A stretch of DNA of 28,578 nt from a virus. The first letter of the stretch is position 1. Each line of letters begins with the position of its first letter. The stretch spans positions 1-28,578 of IMG/VR virus record IMGVR_UViG_3300010354_000448. One strand, 5' to 3'. The position numbers and the translations under genes are program-made. The notes under the pieces were generated by a model. That model was not told the origin of the DNA and ran no database searches. It was given only the letters and a program-made list of their open reading frames with translations. This document shows positions 1-8,408 of the stretch, in pieces.

Positions 1-1106
1 ACAGTTCTTGCTGCAGTACCAGTGTTTCCTAATGCTAGTGTTGTTGCAGCTGCTGCAATATTTACTGTTGTTGGGGATGCTAGTAAATTAAATGTTGTTG
101 CAGTTGTAGTTAAATCTCCACCATTAACAGCCAAATCATTAGTAATTTGAACGTTTCCAGTTTCAAACTTGACTAGTTCCGAACCGTTTGTAGTATCAAC
201 AGCAATATATTGATTTGCTCCTTCTTTTAGAGCATAAGCGTTAGCAACGTTATCTTTAATTACTTCGTTGATACTAGTTAGAGTATTACCGAAAGTAATT
301 AATTCGGAAGTATCGGTAGTATCAAATTTTAGATAATTATTTGCACCTTCTCTGATTGTAAGAGCACCAGTTGTATTATCTGGAAGAACTAAATCAGTAG
401 TTCCTGCGGTTGTGATATTACCCTGTAGAGTTAAGTTTCCACTTGTATCTACATTAAATTGACTTGACCCACCAACTTGTAAATCAAGTAATCTGGAGTT
501 TGCTCCAGAAGCAGTATTGGTAACGTCAAACTTGATACCATAGAAAGTACCAGCTGCATTGTTCCAAGTGGAACTAATATTTAAAAGTTCTTCAGATGCA
601 GTTAAAGCAGGAGAAGAAATTGTGGTTGCACCAGAGAAACTATCAACAGAAAATCTGGTTGTGGAACCATCTGTAATGTTAAAAAGATTTGTTCCAGAAG
701 TTGCAGCACCAAGAATATTAACATCACCAGTTCCATTCGTATCAATATTTAAATCACCATTTGAGTTTGTAGTGGAAATGGTGTTTAAATCTAGAGTAAT
801 ATTATCTACGTTTAAAATATTAATTTTACTCGCAGAGTCTACGATAAGTGCAGAGTTTGCTGTTAGGTTACCGTGTTGATGGTCCAACATCTCGGTGAAA
901 TACTTACCACCGATAATTTCACTATTGGCAGCGATTCCTCCAGTTTCTGTACCAGTACCTAGGAACATCTTACCAGATGCGTTTACCGTTCCGCTGGTAG
1001 TGAAGTCGGAGTAAGTATATGTACCCCAAGAATAACCTAATTCACCTTGCCCTAGGTTTGGTGTAGAAGTCCCTGAGGACCTTTTAATTTTAATGATAGT
1101 TGCCAT
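1..1106 (-). CDS. Tail fibre-like structural protein, N-terminal 368 residues (runs off the left edge)
   Basis: The reading frame starts at ATG 1106 (MATIIKIKRSSGTSTPNLGQ) and stays open to the window edge, so the C-terminus is missing. An AGGGA ribosome-binding site sits about 9 bases upstream. The opening residues, with a basic strand followed by a Gly/Thr/Ser-rich stretch and GELGYSWG, match the usual start of T4-like cyanophage fibre proteins. Further in, the protein is a Thr/Asn/Gly/Ala-rich beta repeat. Two related segments are visible: EGANNYLKFDTTDTSELITF and EGANQYIAVDTTNGSELVKF. This composition is typical of trimeric fibre shafts. Its place downstream of the baseplate genes fits a fibre or fibre-carrier role in host contact. 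The receptor-binding tip, if present, lies outside the window. Which T4 fibre it replaces cannot be told from this part. Confidence 0.82.
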   Translation of the reverse strand, partial: MATIIKIKRSSGTSTPNLGQGELGYSWGTYTYSDFTTSGTVNASGKMFLGTGTETGGIAANSEIIGGKYFTEMLDHQHGNLTANSALIVDSASKINILNVDNITLDLNTISTTNSNGDLNIDTNGTGDVNILGAATSGTNLFNITDGSTTRFSVDSFSGATTISSPALTASEELLNISSTWNNAAGTFYGIKFDVTNTASGANSRLLDLQVGGSSQFNVDTSGNLTLQGNITTAGTTDLVLPDNTTGALTIREGANNYLKFDTTDTSELITFGNTLTSINEVIKDNVANAYALKEGANQYIAVDTTNGSELVKFETGNVQITNDLAVNGGDLTTTATTFNLLASPTTVNIAAAATTLALGNTGTAART

Positions 1107-1126
1107 TTGTGTTTTCCCTGATGGTT

Positions 1127-1333
1127 TTAGTAGTTACCGCAATTAATGGTTAGACCATTTCTTTCTATAACATTGGAAGCAACCCAAGCACCAACAGTAG
1201 AATCATATTGTAGAAGTGCTCCATGTTGTGCATTCAAAGCGTCTACATCGCTCAATGACGACATTTTTTGTGCAGCATTAGCTGAAACTGTAATGACTTG
1301 AGGTTGATTGGAAATAGTAACCTTTGTTTTCAT
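1127..1333 (-). CDS. Small virion-associated protein, 68 residues
   Basis: This 68-residue protein starts with MKTKVTISNQPQVITVSANA. It has a strong AGGAG ribosome-binding site 7 bases before the ATG, lying inside the end of the upstream gene. The ATG overlaps that gene's TGA as ATGA, so the two are probably translated together. The middle reads LSDVDALNAQHGALLQYDST followed by VGAWVASN. This 'DVD...GALLQYDS...WV' pattern is common in tail-fibre and neck-associated proteins of T4-like cyanophages, where it recurs as a short beta module. The protein ends NGLTINCGNY. It sits directly before the fibre gene, so a role as a fibre adaptor or accessory is a reasonable inference. No enzymatic motif is visible. 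Confidence 0.75.
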   Translation of the reverse strand: MKTKVTISNQPQVITVSANAAQKMSSLSDVDALNAQHGALLQYDSTVGAWVASNVIERNGLTINCGNY

Positions 1334-1665
1334 TTAGTTACTCCTGGATTGATGGTAACAATACCTTCTATAACTCTAGTCTTTTTTCCAGCTCCATTAG
1401 TGATTACTACATCATATACATATCTTCCGTGTTCCATATTAGTGGTTTGGGAAGAAGTCAAATCAAGAATAATGGTTCCAGTTGTCCTTACAGTTGCAAA
1501 TGATACTGTAAAATCAACTGATGTGCTGCTATAATAAGATTTTCTTATTTTAGCAGTCCCAGTATACCCAGTCAAATCCCAAGGGCTATTATTATCATTA
1601 TAAATGGTAATTTGAGCGTTAAAATCAGTTCCCTGGTCAATATATAAGTTGTGAGCAGCTGCCAT
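1330..1665 (-). CDS. Small beta-sandwich-like structural protein, 111 residues
   Basis: The protein begins MAAAHNLYIDQGTDFNAQIT and contains WDLTGYTGTAKIRKSY, then alternating hydrophobic strands, and ends IEGIVTINPGVTK. The pattern 'QGTDF...W DLTGYT..A.IR' followed by a closing 'Y.YDV.IT.G.G...R..EG...I.P..T' resembles the small immunoglobulin-like or BppU-N-type beta-sandwich proteins found in many phage tails. That comparison is from memory. No ribosome-binding site lies within 20 bases of the ATG. Instead a T4 late-promoter octamer lies only 8-15 bases upstream and a second one about 33-40 bases upstream. It heads a short set with the 68-residue gene (ATGA overlap) and the fibre gene, which suggests a job in fibre attachment. 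Confidence 0.78.
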   Translation of the reverse strand: MAAAHNLYIDQGTDFNAQITIYNDNNSPWDLTGYTGTAKIRKSYYSSTSVDFTVSFATVRTTGTIILDLTSSQTTNMEHGRYVYDVVITNGAGKKTRVIEGIVTINPGVTK

Positions 1666-1672
1666 TTAAATT

Positions 1673-1680
1673 TATTTATA
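1673..1680 (-). promoter_or_regulatory. T4-type late promoter octamer TATAAATA, start-proximal copy
   Basis: The minus strand carries an exact TATAAATA, the consensus of T4 late promoters read by the phage sigma factor gp55. It ends 8 bases before the ATG at 1665. Transcription from it would start almost at the ATG, giving a leaderless or nearly leaderless mRNA. The other copy at 1698-1705 is better placed, so this one may be a chance AT-rich match. Confidence 0.4.
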
Positions 1681-1688
1681 TTATAAAG

Positions 1689-1712
1689 TCTCCCTAATAT
1701 TTATAAGGAGAC
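1689..1712. terminator. Inverted repeat between the 54- and 111-residue genes; possible weak terminator
   Basis: GTCTCC (1689-1694) and GGAGAC (1707-1712) form a perfect six-pair stem around a 12-base AT-rich loop. On the minus strand the stem is followed only by a short TTT, so intrinsic termination would be weak. The loop holds the TATAAATA octamer, so the element could separate two transcription units by ending one and starting the next. Confidence 0.4.
1698..1705 (-). promoter_or_regulatory. T4-type late promoter octamer TATAAATA in a hairpin loop
   Basis: An exact TATAAATA lies on the minus strand, 32 bases upstream of the ATG at 1665 and just after the stop codon of the 54-residue gene (1721). 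This is the expected place for a late promoter driving the 111-residue, 68-residue and fibre genes. The octamer sits in the loop of the inverted repeat at 1689-1712. Confidence 0.6.
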
Positions 1713-1720
1713 CTTTCTAA

Positions 1721-1885
1721 TTACTTAACTTGCCAACCACTCAAATTTATCCAAGTCTGTTGACTGTGGTAATAGAGTTGTGCAAATTTTTTCGCAATAT
1801 CTTTTGCATCCGATTCATTTAATGTATCAATATCGTTTAAAATCTTTTGCAAAGCAAATTGTTTATTCAGGGGCAATTCTGTCAT
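1721..1885 (-). CDS. 54-residue protein of unknown function, NblA-like in pattern
   Basis: The frame runs from ATG 1885 to TAA 1721: it opens MTELPLNKQFALQKILNDID and closes WINLSGWQVK. It overlaps the stop of the upstream gene as ATGA, which argues that it is a real, coupled gene. The protein is predicted to be almost all helix, with a break around residues 21-26 (TLNESD). Its length, the N-terminal LxLxxQF, the central AKD and Lys, and the Trp-containing C-terminus can be lined up without gaps with NblA, the cyanobacterial phycobilisome-degradation adaptor. Some cyanophages are known to carry nblA. Identity is low (around a quarter, against an NblA sequence recalled from memory), so this is a hypothesis. 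The late-gene setting would equally allow a small assembly or virion protein. Confidence 0.72.
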   Translation of the reverse strand: MTELPLNKQFALQKILNDIDTLNESDAKDIAKKFAQLYYHSQQTWINLSGWQVK

Positions 1886-2085
1886 AATTTTTCCATCAAT
1901 TGTTTCAATAAACCTTTAATTTCCGACAACTCGTTTTCAATTTTATCAATCCTATAAGATTGTTGTTGTCTTGTTTGATACCCTTCCATGTAAGAAGAAT
2001 AATCAGTAGAGTTCGTATTAATTATTGCTCCACTCTTAATATCTCTATAAAGATGTGGATGTCCTTCAACTGCTATCTTATCCAT
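1882..2085 (-). CDS. Conserved cyanophage-type small protein, 67 residues, C-terminal coiled coil
   Basis: The start chosen is ATG 2085, giving MDKIAVEGHPHLYRDIKSGA. It lies one base past the TAA of the DUF4815 gene (2087-2089). A longer reading from 2148 would lie inside that gene and is rejected. The N-terminus 'IAVEGHP.LYRD..SGAI.N' is, from memory, a conserved opening in T4-like cyanophages, and is often followed by a helical tail. Here residues 38-67 (QTRQQQSYRIDKIENELSEI onwards) show a heptad-like coiled coil. The gene has no ribosome-binding site of its own and probably depends on coupling. Its TGA overlaps the next ATG. Its function is unknown; its place suggests a small structural or assembly role. 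Confidence 0.82.
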   Translation of the reverse strand: MDKIAVEGHPHLYRDIKSGAIINTNSTDYSSYMEGYQTRQQQSYRIDKIENELSEIKGLLKQLMEKL

Positions 2086-2086
2086 A

Positions 2087-5000
2087 TTATACTGCCAAAG
2101 CAATTGCCCTAAAGTTACTAATCTTAGGAACATTTGTTTGGTCTGCACTAATCATAACTACCTTGATAGCAAATTCTTTAAATTCGGGTAGGTTTTTAAT
2201 TTCAAAATCAAATGCTCTGTAATCTGTAGAATTTGTTGATGTTGGATATGAAACTGCAGGGACTTCAATGTAATTCATATCGTTAAAGTTTCCGAGATTA
2301 GTATCTCCACTTATTTTTGCGTAAACTTTAATATCAGAGTATTGACCATTCAATCCTTGCTTTCTGACAGCATCTAAAAGAACTTTTATAGAAGTGGATG
2401 TATTTTGTAATGTTACCTTCTTACAAACATATGCAGAATATTTTCCAGAATTTGGCGTCAATTCAGCAGTAGCATCCAATACTCCATTTGTAGTTTTCTT
2501 AGAAATTCTATTTGAAATGGTAATAATTGAAGAACCAGCAACGTCCAAAATAGGACTGATATTATCTTGAGTCGTGGAGAATTTCACATTACACTTTAAT
2601 GAATGTAAAACAGCGGAGAGATAATTTGTAACGTTTGGTTTAGAAGCAATAATTCTAGGAACCGTCAACTCTGTATTCTGTAGATTCTGAATAGGTTGTT
2701 CAGAAATTGTTGAGAACGAAGATGCAGATTCATATAGACTATTACCCTTTACACTTTCAAATCCTACAGAAGCTTCCGTTGAACTTAGAGTGATTAGGTT
2801 CAACTGTGGATTTATTTCTTCGTATGGAATATTTCTTGTCGCCAAAATTGTAGAGCCACCAGAAATGATAGTACTATTTGCATTGAAGACCGCAGATATT
2901 TTGTAGGAATCTAAATCAATAATTTCTGCAATTTGGTGTGTTTTGTTGATTTGATTTAGAGGAATACCATTAATATGATATGAACTGGTAGATGCACCAG
3001 AACTATGTGCAGCTGCAGTTGTATCAAACTGTCCTCTTCCATCTGATGGAATAGTTAAAGTATTTCCAGATACTGCAGTGTATTTTAACACTTCATTATC
3101 AATTAATACATAACCAGGATTTGATGAACTAACTGCAGAACCATTTACAGTTGTCCAAACAGTAGACGAAGCATCCGCAACTGTAATATTTCCAGTAATA
3201 CTTCCAGAAGTAAGATTTGATGAAGTTAGAGTGGTTGAAGCAACATTTGAAACAACTCCAGAAATAGTTACATAATTTTGTGTACTATGCATTCCGTGAT
3301 TTGGATGATAAACTGTAATCGAAGGAGAACCAGAAGTAAAAGATAAAGAATCTGTCTTTAAATTTACGGAAGAAACTGGTTTATTATTAAGGGTACATGT
3401 ATAGGTGGAATTAGTCTTAAATGATGCTCTATTTAAAGTAAATTTAATATCTTCAAATTGGTCAGGTGTCCAAGTTGACATATTCTGAGATTTAAACAAC
3501 GAACCAGCATATGGTTGTTTGTCAATTTTAAATCCAGTTGTTACGTCGGTTTCAGATAATCTAGATACCCAAATTTTGTAATTTAGTGATGTAGTTCTTA
3601 CAATGAATGCATACTCAGTATCTTGATTTAGATAAACTAAACTTGGGAAAGTAAATTTAGTTGCTACCGAAGCGTTAGAAGAAACGTTAATTGATGATGC
3701 AGGAATAGTTACTTTACTATATGGAACAATGGTATCTGTTAGAATTCCATTTTCCATTGTTCTGATTTCAACAGTTACTGGGTCTACAGAATCTTTGGTT
3801 TGGAAATATAATTCAATGGAAGAAGCAAAAATTCCTCCCAACTGCTCAGCACCAACAGTAAATGATTGCGCCAATGGGTCGCGTGGCGGTGGTGGGGGTG
3901 GAATATATACGGTCTTATAATCTACAATAGGAGTACTTACAATCTCTGCAGTCTTCAATGAGACAATATTACTTGTAAGTTCAATCTTAGTACCTTGGTT
4001 GGTAAAGATTGCAGATGTACTCGAATTGGAAATTCCTTGAATTGTATTGCCACCGATGTCATCCGTTAGTAAAAATTTAGTATCTCCTGATTCATATTTT
4101 TCAGCAGGAATTAATAAGAACGCTTTCAAATCTCCAGTAGAGTTTGATGTAACTCTAGGAGAGGTTAAAGTAACTTTACCTTTTGCCTGAGAAGTAACTC
4201 CAGTAATGTAAAATTCTGAACCCAATAGTGTTGGATTTACATCTGTACCATCCTCAGTAGTTAAGGTATCAATTGAGAGATATGTGGTAGTTGATGAATA
4301 AGTTCCCGAAGGAGACGCTACAACTTTAGCCTTTACAGTAGTGGAAGAAGTTGTGGTAGTTAATGTTGGTTTTAGATATACACTTTCACCAACCACAAAG
4401 GTTCCAGTTCTTTCTGTCATGCCGACGATATCTCTTGGGAAAATTACATCATTTGCAAGTTTTCCATCAATAAAGAAATGGTGATATGTACTTGGTTTTA
4501 ATCCATTAGCAAACACCTCAATAACAATAGACCTGATATATTTTGTAGAACTAATAGCGTCAAAAGTATCTCCAACTGTAATATCTTGCGCTAAAGTTTT
4601 AAAGGAGTTGTTTACTCCAGTTTTCTTTTGTAATTGATTTGTTCCACCACCTTTAGCAGGAGTATTACTAACTACGGTCCAAGCACCCCATTGGTCTCCA
4701 GATGCACCACTCTTATCGAACAAGAATTTGATTGGTTGGGTGTAATCTATTGTTTGAGTTTGACCTTGTTTTTTAACAGTATCGTACCAAATATCTTTAC
4801 TTGGGTCCAACTGCATTGTACCGTTCCATTGAACTAACTGGAAAGGTTGGAGATTTTCTACTCTACTTGCATATTTCTGTTGTGCATATACAACTTCTGC
4901 ATATGGTAAAGTTACCAAATCTCCAGTTTTTGTAGTTGTTGAGGAAGAACTATAATCAAGTCCAATGTTATTAACATATGGATATGGTCTAACTAGAGCA

Positions 5001-8000
5001 TTTTCAGTATCAATTGATGCAGAATAATTTGGATTGTTTAAATCTGCAAGAGATAAGGTTTTAAAGTTATCTACTACAAATCCTGTCTTAAATCTATTAT
5101 TTCCTTGTGCATCTAAGATATTAAGAGAATTTGTACTTACTTCCAGTAAGTTTAAAGAAGTTAACTCCTCAACATTTTGCAATCTACGGTCTATTGAACC
5201 GATATCTCTCATTGTATATCTCTTGTTATCTTCAAGAGATATTGTGGAAGAATTTACATTCTTCATATATGGTGGAATAGTAATAGTTGCAAGTAATAGA
5301 GACCCATTGACATTTTCTGGAGCTTGCGGAGTTAATGATTCTGCTCCTTTTGCAACCAATAATCTGTTATTCTCGTTAAGGAAAATTTTATCAATTCTTC
5401 CCAAGTAGTAGTCATAATCTAAGGTTACAGCTTCTCCAGGAAATGCAAATGCACTAATCTGTTTGGATACAGTATATACATCAAGTGCAGATTGAGTTTC
5501 TGTGTATGGAGAGGTAATTGTTCCTCCGCTACCAGTAGATGCAACTGACTCAAATCTAAAATCTACAATATCAGAATATGGAGTTCCATCATAAGTTGTT
5601 GGAATATTTTCATAGTTAATCTCTGAAGTATTGTATGAAGAGATACTATACAAATCATTAGAAGTATTTGAGTGTTGGAAGTAGTCAAATACAACAATAA
5701 ATTGATTTGTTGGAATTGGTCTATTATCAAGTCTTACTAATTTAGAAATATTATAAGAATCTGAAGTATCGTTTTTAACTAGAGCAAAATCATTTGTGAT
5801 ATCTTTATATGAACCATGTTCTGATGATACAATATATCTTCCAACAATGGAAACATCTGCAACGATTTTTACAACATAATTTAAATTTGTACCTACTGGA
5901 AACTTATCTGCAGATAGATATAAAACACTTAGAGTAGTACCAGAAATTTCTATAATTTTTGCTTTGATATTTTCATATGTGATGATGTGTCCAACAATTA
6001 AAGAAGTAGCATCATTAATTACAATCTTATCAAATAACTTATCATTAGTTGTGCTACTTGAAGCAGCCTCACGAATTGCATGAATTTTATATACGTCACT
6101 AAACTTCAATGATATTTCTTTATCTGATTTTCTAGTACCGTAAACAGTATTGGTTGTATTTTTATCTTTATCAACCTTTAAAAATTTAAATTTAGTAGCA
6201 GATTTTGACTTTAGTGAAGGATTGTTAATCCTTACCTTATATGTGATATCTACATTGCTTCCGATTAATGCAGTATCAACTGTAATGTTTACAGATGATG
6301 ACGATACTAGGGTTGCGGTATGAGAAACAATTCCAGAAGAATTTGTTACTAAAATATCTGATGCTGAAAATGTTACATCTGCAGTTGACGATAGGGTTAT
6401 AAGTCCACCAGTTCCTACAGTTCTATTTGCAGTTAAAGTTTTATAATATGAAAAATCATTTGTAGATTTTACAGGAGTTGGTAATACCTTTGAGTAAAAA
6501 TTTTGATTGTAAATTTTTAATTTTGGAACTAACTTCTTAACGTTATAGTAAGTTCCATTTGAAATAGTTCCAGTTACAGTTACATTTGTACCACCAGAAG
6601 CTATTGCAGAAATTACTACAGGATTACCAGTACCAATTTGAAGACTCATTGGAATTGATAGTTCTGTACTAAAATTAGTTCCAGAACCACTAACTACGTT
6701 AGATGCAACACTAAAACTACTTCCAGAAATAGTAACTGGTTCTAATAAAACCCCAGCATTCAATCCAGCAGATGAAGTAATTTTTGTAATATTTTCAATT
6801 TTATTGTTAACTACAGAACTTACAGTATGCGTGGTAGAATTTCTAGAATTAGTAAATGTAAGTCCAGAAGAAATGTTACCCGTAACTTGAGACAAAGTAA
6901 AGACTGCAGAGTTTACAGATTCTACAACTGCCTGAGAACCATTGTTGAAAAATACAAAGTCACCAGCAGAAGGAGCTCCTGTAGCGTCACTAACAGTAAC
7001 GACACTGTACATTGTCACATCAGAAACAAAAAGTTTCTTACCAGAAACTAAAGCAATTGCTCTCGCTTTACCAATAATAACATCACTACCACTAACAACA
7101 TTTTTTAGTTGAATTACTGTATTTGGAGAAACAGAACCAATGACAGTATTTAAATCAAAATAAGAACCAAATGATGCAACTAGTCCCTGATTGTTTAGAG
7201 ATAAAGATTTTCTTGGTTTATCAATAGTTAAATATTTTTTCTCAATACTGTTAACTTCAAAACCTTTAACGTAGGCCTTACCAGGAGAAACTTCTACGGT
7301 ATAATATTGACGACCATCAATTGCATCTTCTCCGTCACCGACAGCTGGAGTTCTATTTAAAACTTTCTTATTGGTATCAGAAATGTCATTCAGAGAATAT
7401 ACTCCACCATTCTCTCCGTCATCATAAGTTTCTTTAACTTTTACTTCAAAATCTGTTAAGGTATAGTTACCAGACTCATCATATGTTCTTCTAGCAAGAT
7501 TTCTATCTAATTCGGAATAGATACTGCTATCTACTAGTTGAATTACTTCACCAGAATTCAAACGAAGTAATTCGATAAATGAAGAATCTGTAGAAAAATT
7601 AAGGTCTTGTTTAGATAGATTTGCTTCAATTTGAAGTCTATCTGCTCCAGGAGCTGTAAAATTAGAAGTTCCGACTGCATTATCATAAAGAGTCGTATCC
7701 TCTTCAGCGGTAATAATATTCTCTGAAATTGATAATCCTACTTTATAGGAAGGGAAATTATTATATTGGTCTAAAATTATAGATTGACTTGGTACATCTA
7801 CAAAGAATCCACGAATAAAATAAACACCTGCAGTAATATTAGCAGCACTACCAATATATGCAGATGCATTCTGTATCGCAGTTACTGCAACTTGATTATT
7901 TGACTCATCTACCAGTACTTCATTATTTGCAAATTTACTCAACTGAGTACCATTTACAAGATTTCCACCAGAAACATATTTTACATATAGGGTAATCGTA

Positions 8001-8365
8001 TCTTTTTCTGATTCCGATGCACTAATTGTATTGACAACTTTTGCTTTTACGTTGGAGGAAACCCCTCTTAGAGTTTTACCAACTAAATCTGTTCTAAAAC
8101 TCTCTACCTCTAATCCAGAAACAAGAGGTTGTAGGAGAACGGCATTGTATTGCAAATCATAACCAACTTGGCCAGGAATAACCACAGACCCATCTTTGAA
8201 TACATGCTGTCCAAATTTCTCAATCTGATTTTGTAAAATCGATTGAAGTGTAGTTAATTCCCTGGATTGTAGAGGAGTTCCAGGCTTAAACAATACCCTA
8301 TGATAATTTTTATCTTTATCAAAATCATCAAAATATGGTTCTAAATTGAGTTTAAGCTCTTGCAT
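2087..8365 (-). CDS. Giant DUF4815-type virion structural protein, 2092 residues (baseplate periphery or short fibre)
   Basis: The protein starts MQELKLNLEPYFDDFDKDKN, followed by YHRVLFKPGTPLQSRELTTL and LQNQIEKFGQHVFKDGS. This is the recognisable start of the DUF4815 family found in T4-like phage structural proteins. The long middle is Ser/Thr/Val-rich beta sequence. Around residues 1488-1502 a run of six prolines leads into RDPLAQSFTV, then a jelly-roll-like part (GGIFASSIELYFQTKDS). Near residue 1687 is HPNHGMH, and after that PLNQINKTHQ and a DLDSYKI segment. It follows gp8, where T4 has gp9, gp10 and gp11, so it may replace those peripheral baseplate or fibre-holding proteins; this is inferred from gene order. 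An AAGG ribosome-binding site lies about 10 bases before the ATG, in a 43-base gap after gp8. Confidence 0.88.
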   Translation of the reverse strand: MQELKLNLEPYFDDFDKDKNYHRVLFKPGTPLQSRELTTLQSILQNQIEKFGQHVFKDGSVVIPGQVGYDLQYNAVLLQPLVSGLEVESFRTDLVGKTLRGVSSNVKAKVVNTISASESEKDTITLYVKYVSGGNLVNGTQLSKFANNEVLVDESNNQVAVTAIQNASAYIGSAANITAGVYFIRGFFVDVPSQSIILDQYNNFPSYKVGLSISENIITAEEDTTLYDNAVGTSNFTAPGADRLQIEANLSKQDLNFSTDSSFIELLRLNSGEVIQLVDSSIYSELDRNLARRTYDESGNYTLTDFEVKVKETYDDGENGGVYSLNDISDTNKKVLNRTPAVGDGEDAIDGRQYYTVEVSPGKAYVKGFEVNSIEKKYLTIDKPRKSLSLNNQGLVASFGSYFDLNTVIGSVSPNTVIQLKNVVSGSDVIIGKARAIALVSGKKLFVSDVTMYSVVTVSDATGAPSAGDFVFFNNGSQAVVESVNSAVFTLSQVTGNISSGLTFTNSRNSTTHTVSSVVNNKIENITKITSSAGLNAGVLLEPVTISGSSFSVASNVVSGSGTNFSTELSIPMSLQIGTGNPVVISAIASGGTNVTVTGTISNGTYYNVKKLVPKLKIYNQNFYSKVLPTPVKSTNDFSYYKTLTANRTVGTGGLITLSSTADVTFSASDILVTNSSGIVSHTATLVSSSSVNITVDTALIGSNVDITYKVRINNPSLKSKSATKFKFLKVDKDKNTTNTVYGTRKSDKEISLKFSDVYKIHAIREAASSSTTNDKLFDKIVINDATSLIVGHIITYENIKAKIIEISGTTLSVLYLSADKFPVGTNLNYVVKIVADVSIVGRYIVSSEHGSYKDITNDFALVKNDTSDSYNISKLVRLDNRPIPTNQFIVVFDYFQHSNTSNDLYSISSYNTSEINYENIPTTYDGTPYSDIVDFRFESVASTGSGGTITSPYTETQSALDVYTVSKQISAFAFPGEAVTLDYDYYLGRIDKIFLNENNRLLVAKGAESLTPQAPENVNGSLLLATITIPPYMKNVNSSTISLEDNKRYTMRDIGSIDRRLQNVEELTSLNLLEVSTNSLNILDAQGNNRFKTGFVVDNFKTLSLADLNNPNYSASIDTENALVRPYPYVNNIGLDYSSSSTTTKTGDLVTLPYAEVVYAQQKYASRVENLQPFQLVQWNGTMQLDPSKDIWYDTVKKQGQTQTIDYTQPIKFLFDKSGASGDQWGAWTVVSNTPAKGGGTNQLQKKTGVNNSFKTLAQDITVGDTFDAISSTKYIRSIVIEVFANGLKPSTYHHFFIDGKLANDVIFPRDIVGMTERTGTFVVGESVYLKPTLTTTTSSTTVKAKVVASPSGTYSSTTTYLSIDTLTTEDGTDVNPTLLGSEFYITGVTSQAKGKVTLTSPRVTSNSTGDLKAFLLIPAEKYESGDTKFLLTDDIGGNTIQGISNSSTSAIFTNQGTKIELTSNIVSLKTAEIVSTPIVDYKTVYIPPPPPPRDPLAQSFTVGAEQLGGIFASSIELYFQTKDSVDPVTVEIRTMENGILTDTIVPYSKVTIPASSINVSSNASVATKFTFPSLVYLNQDTEYAFIVRTTSLNYKIWVSRLSETDVTTGFKIDKQPYAGSLFKSQNMSTWTPDQFEDIKFTLNRASFKTNSTYTCTLNNKPVSSVNLKTDSLSFTSGSPSITVYHPNHGMHSTQNYVTISGVVSNVASTTLTSSNLTSGSITGNITVADASSTVWTTVNGSAVSSSNPGYVLIDNEVLKYTAVSGNTLTIPSDGRGQFDTTAAAHSSGASTSSYHINGIPLNQINKTHQIAEIIDLDSYKISAVFNANSTIISGGSTILATRNIPYEEINPQLNLITLSSTEASVGFESVKGNSLYESASSFSTISEQPIQNLQNTELTVPRIIASKPNVTNYLSAVLHSLKCNVKFSTTQDNISPILDVAGSSIITISNRISKKTTNGVLDATAELTPNSGKYSAYVCKKVTLQNTSTSIKVLLDAVRKQGLNGQYSDIKVYAKISGDTNLGNFNDMNYIEVPAVSYPTSTNSTDYRAFDFEIKNLPEFKEFAIKVVMISADQTNVPKISNFRAIALAV

Positions 8366-8408
8366 TTATTTTAAACCTTCAAGTTTAGTTTCCTGATTAT
8401 TATTTAGT

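Noticed and set aside
559-879. Plus-strand ORF of 106 residues
   Set aside because: It is antisense to the fibre gene, whose minus frame has a good ribosome-binding site and typical fibre sequence. The plus translation has no domain pattern.
2086-2148. N-terminal extension of the 67-residue protein to 88 residues
   Set aside because: The extension lies inside the DUF4815 gene. The ATG one base after that gene's stop gives the family-like N-terminus MDKIAVEGHP.
5034-5408. Plus-strand ORF of 124 residues inside the DUF4815 gene
   Set aside because: It is a shadow of a 2092-residue minus-strand gene. The translation is irregular and no start signal is seen.
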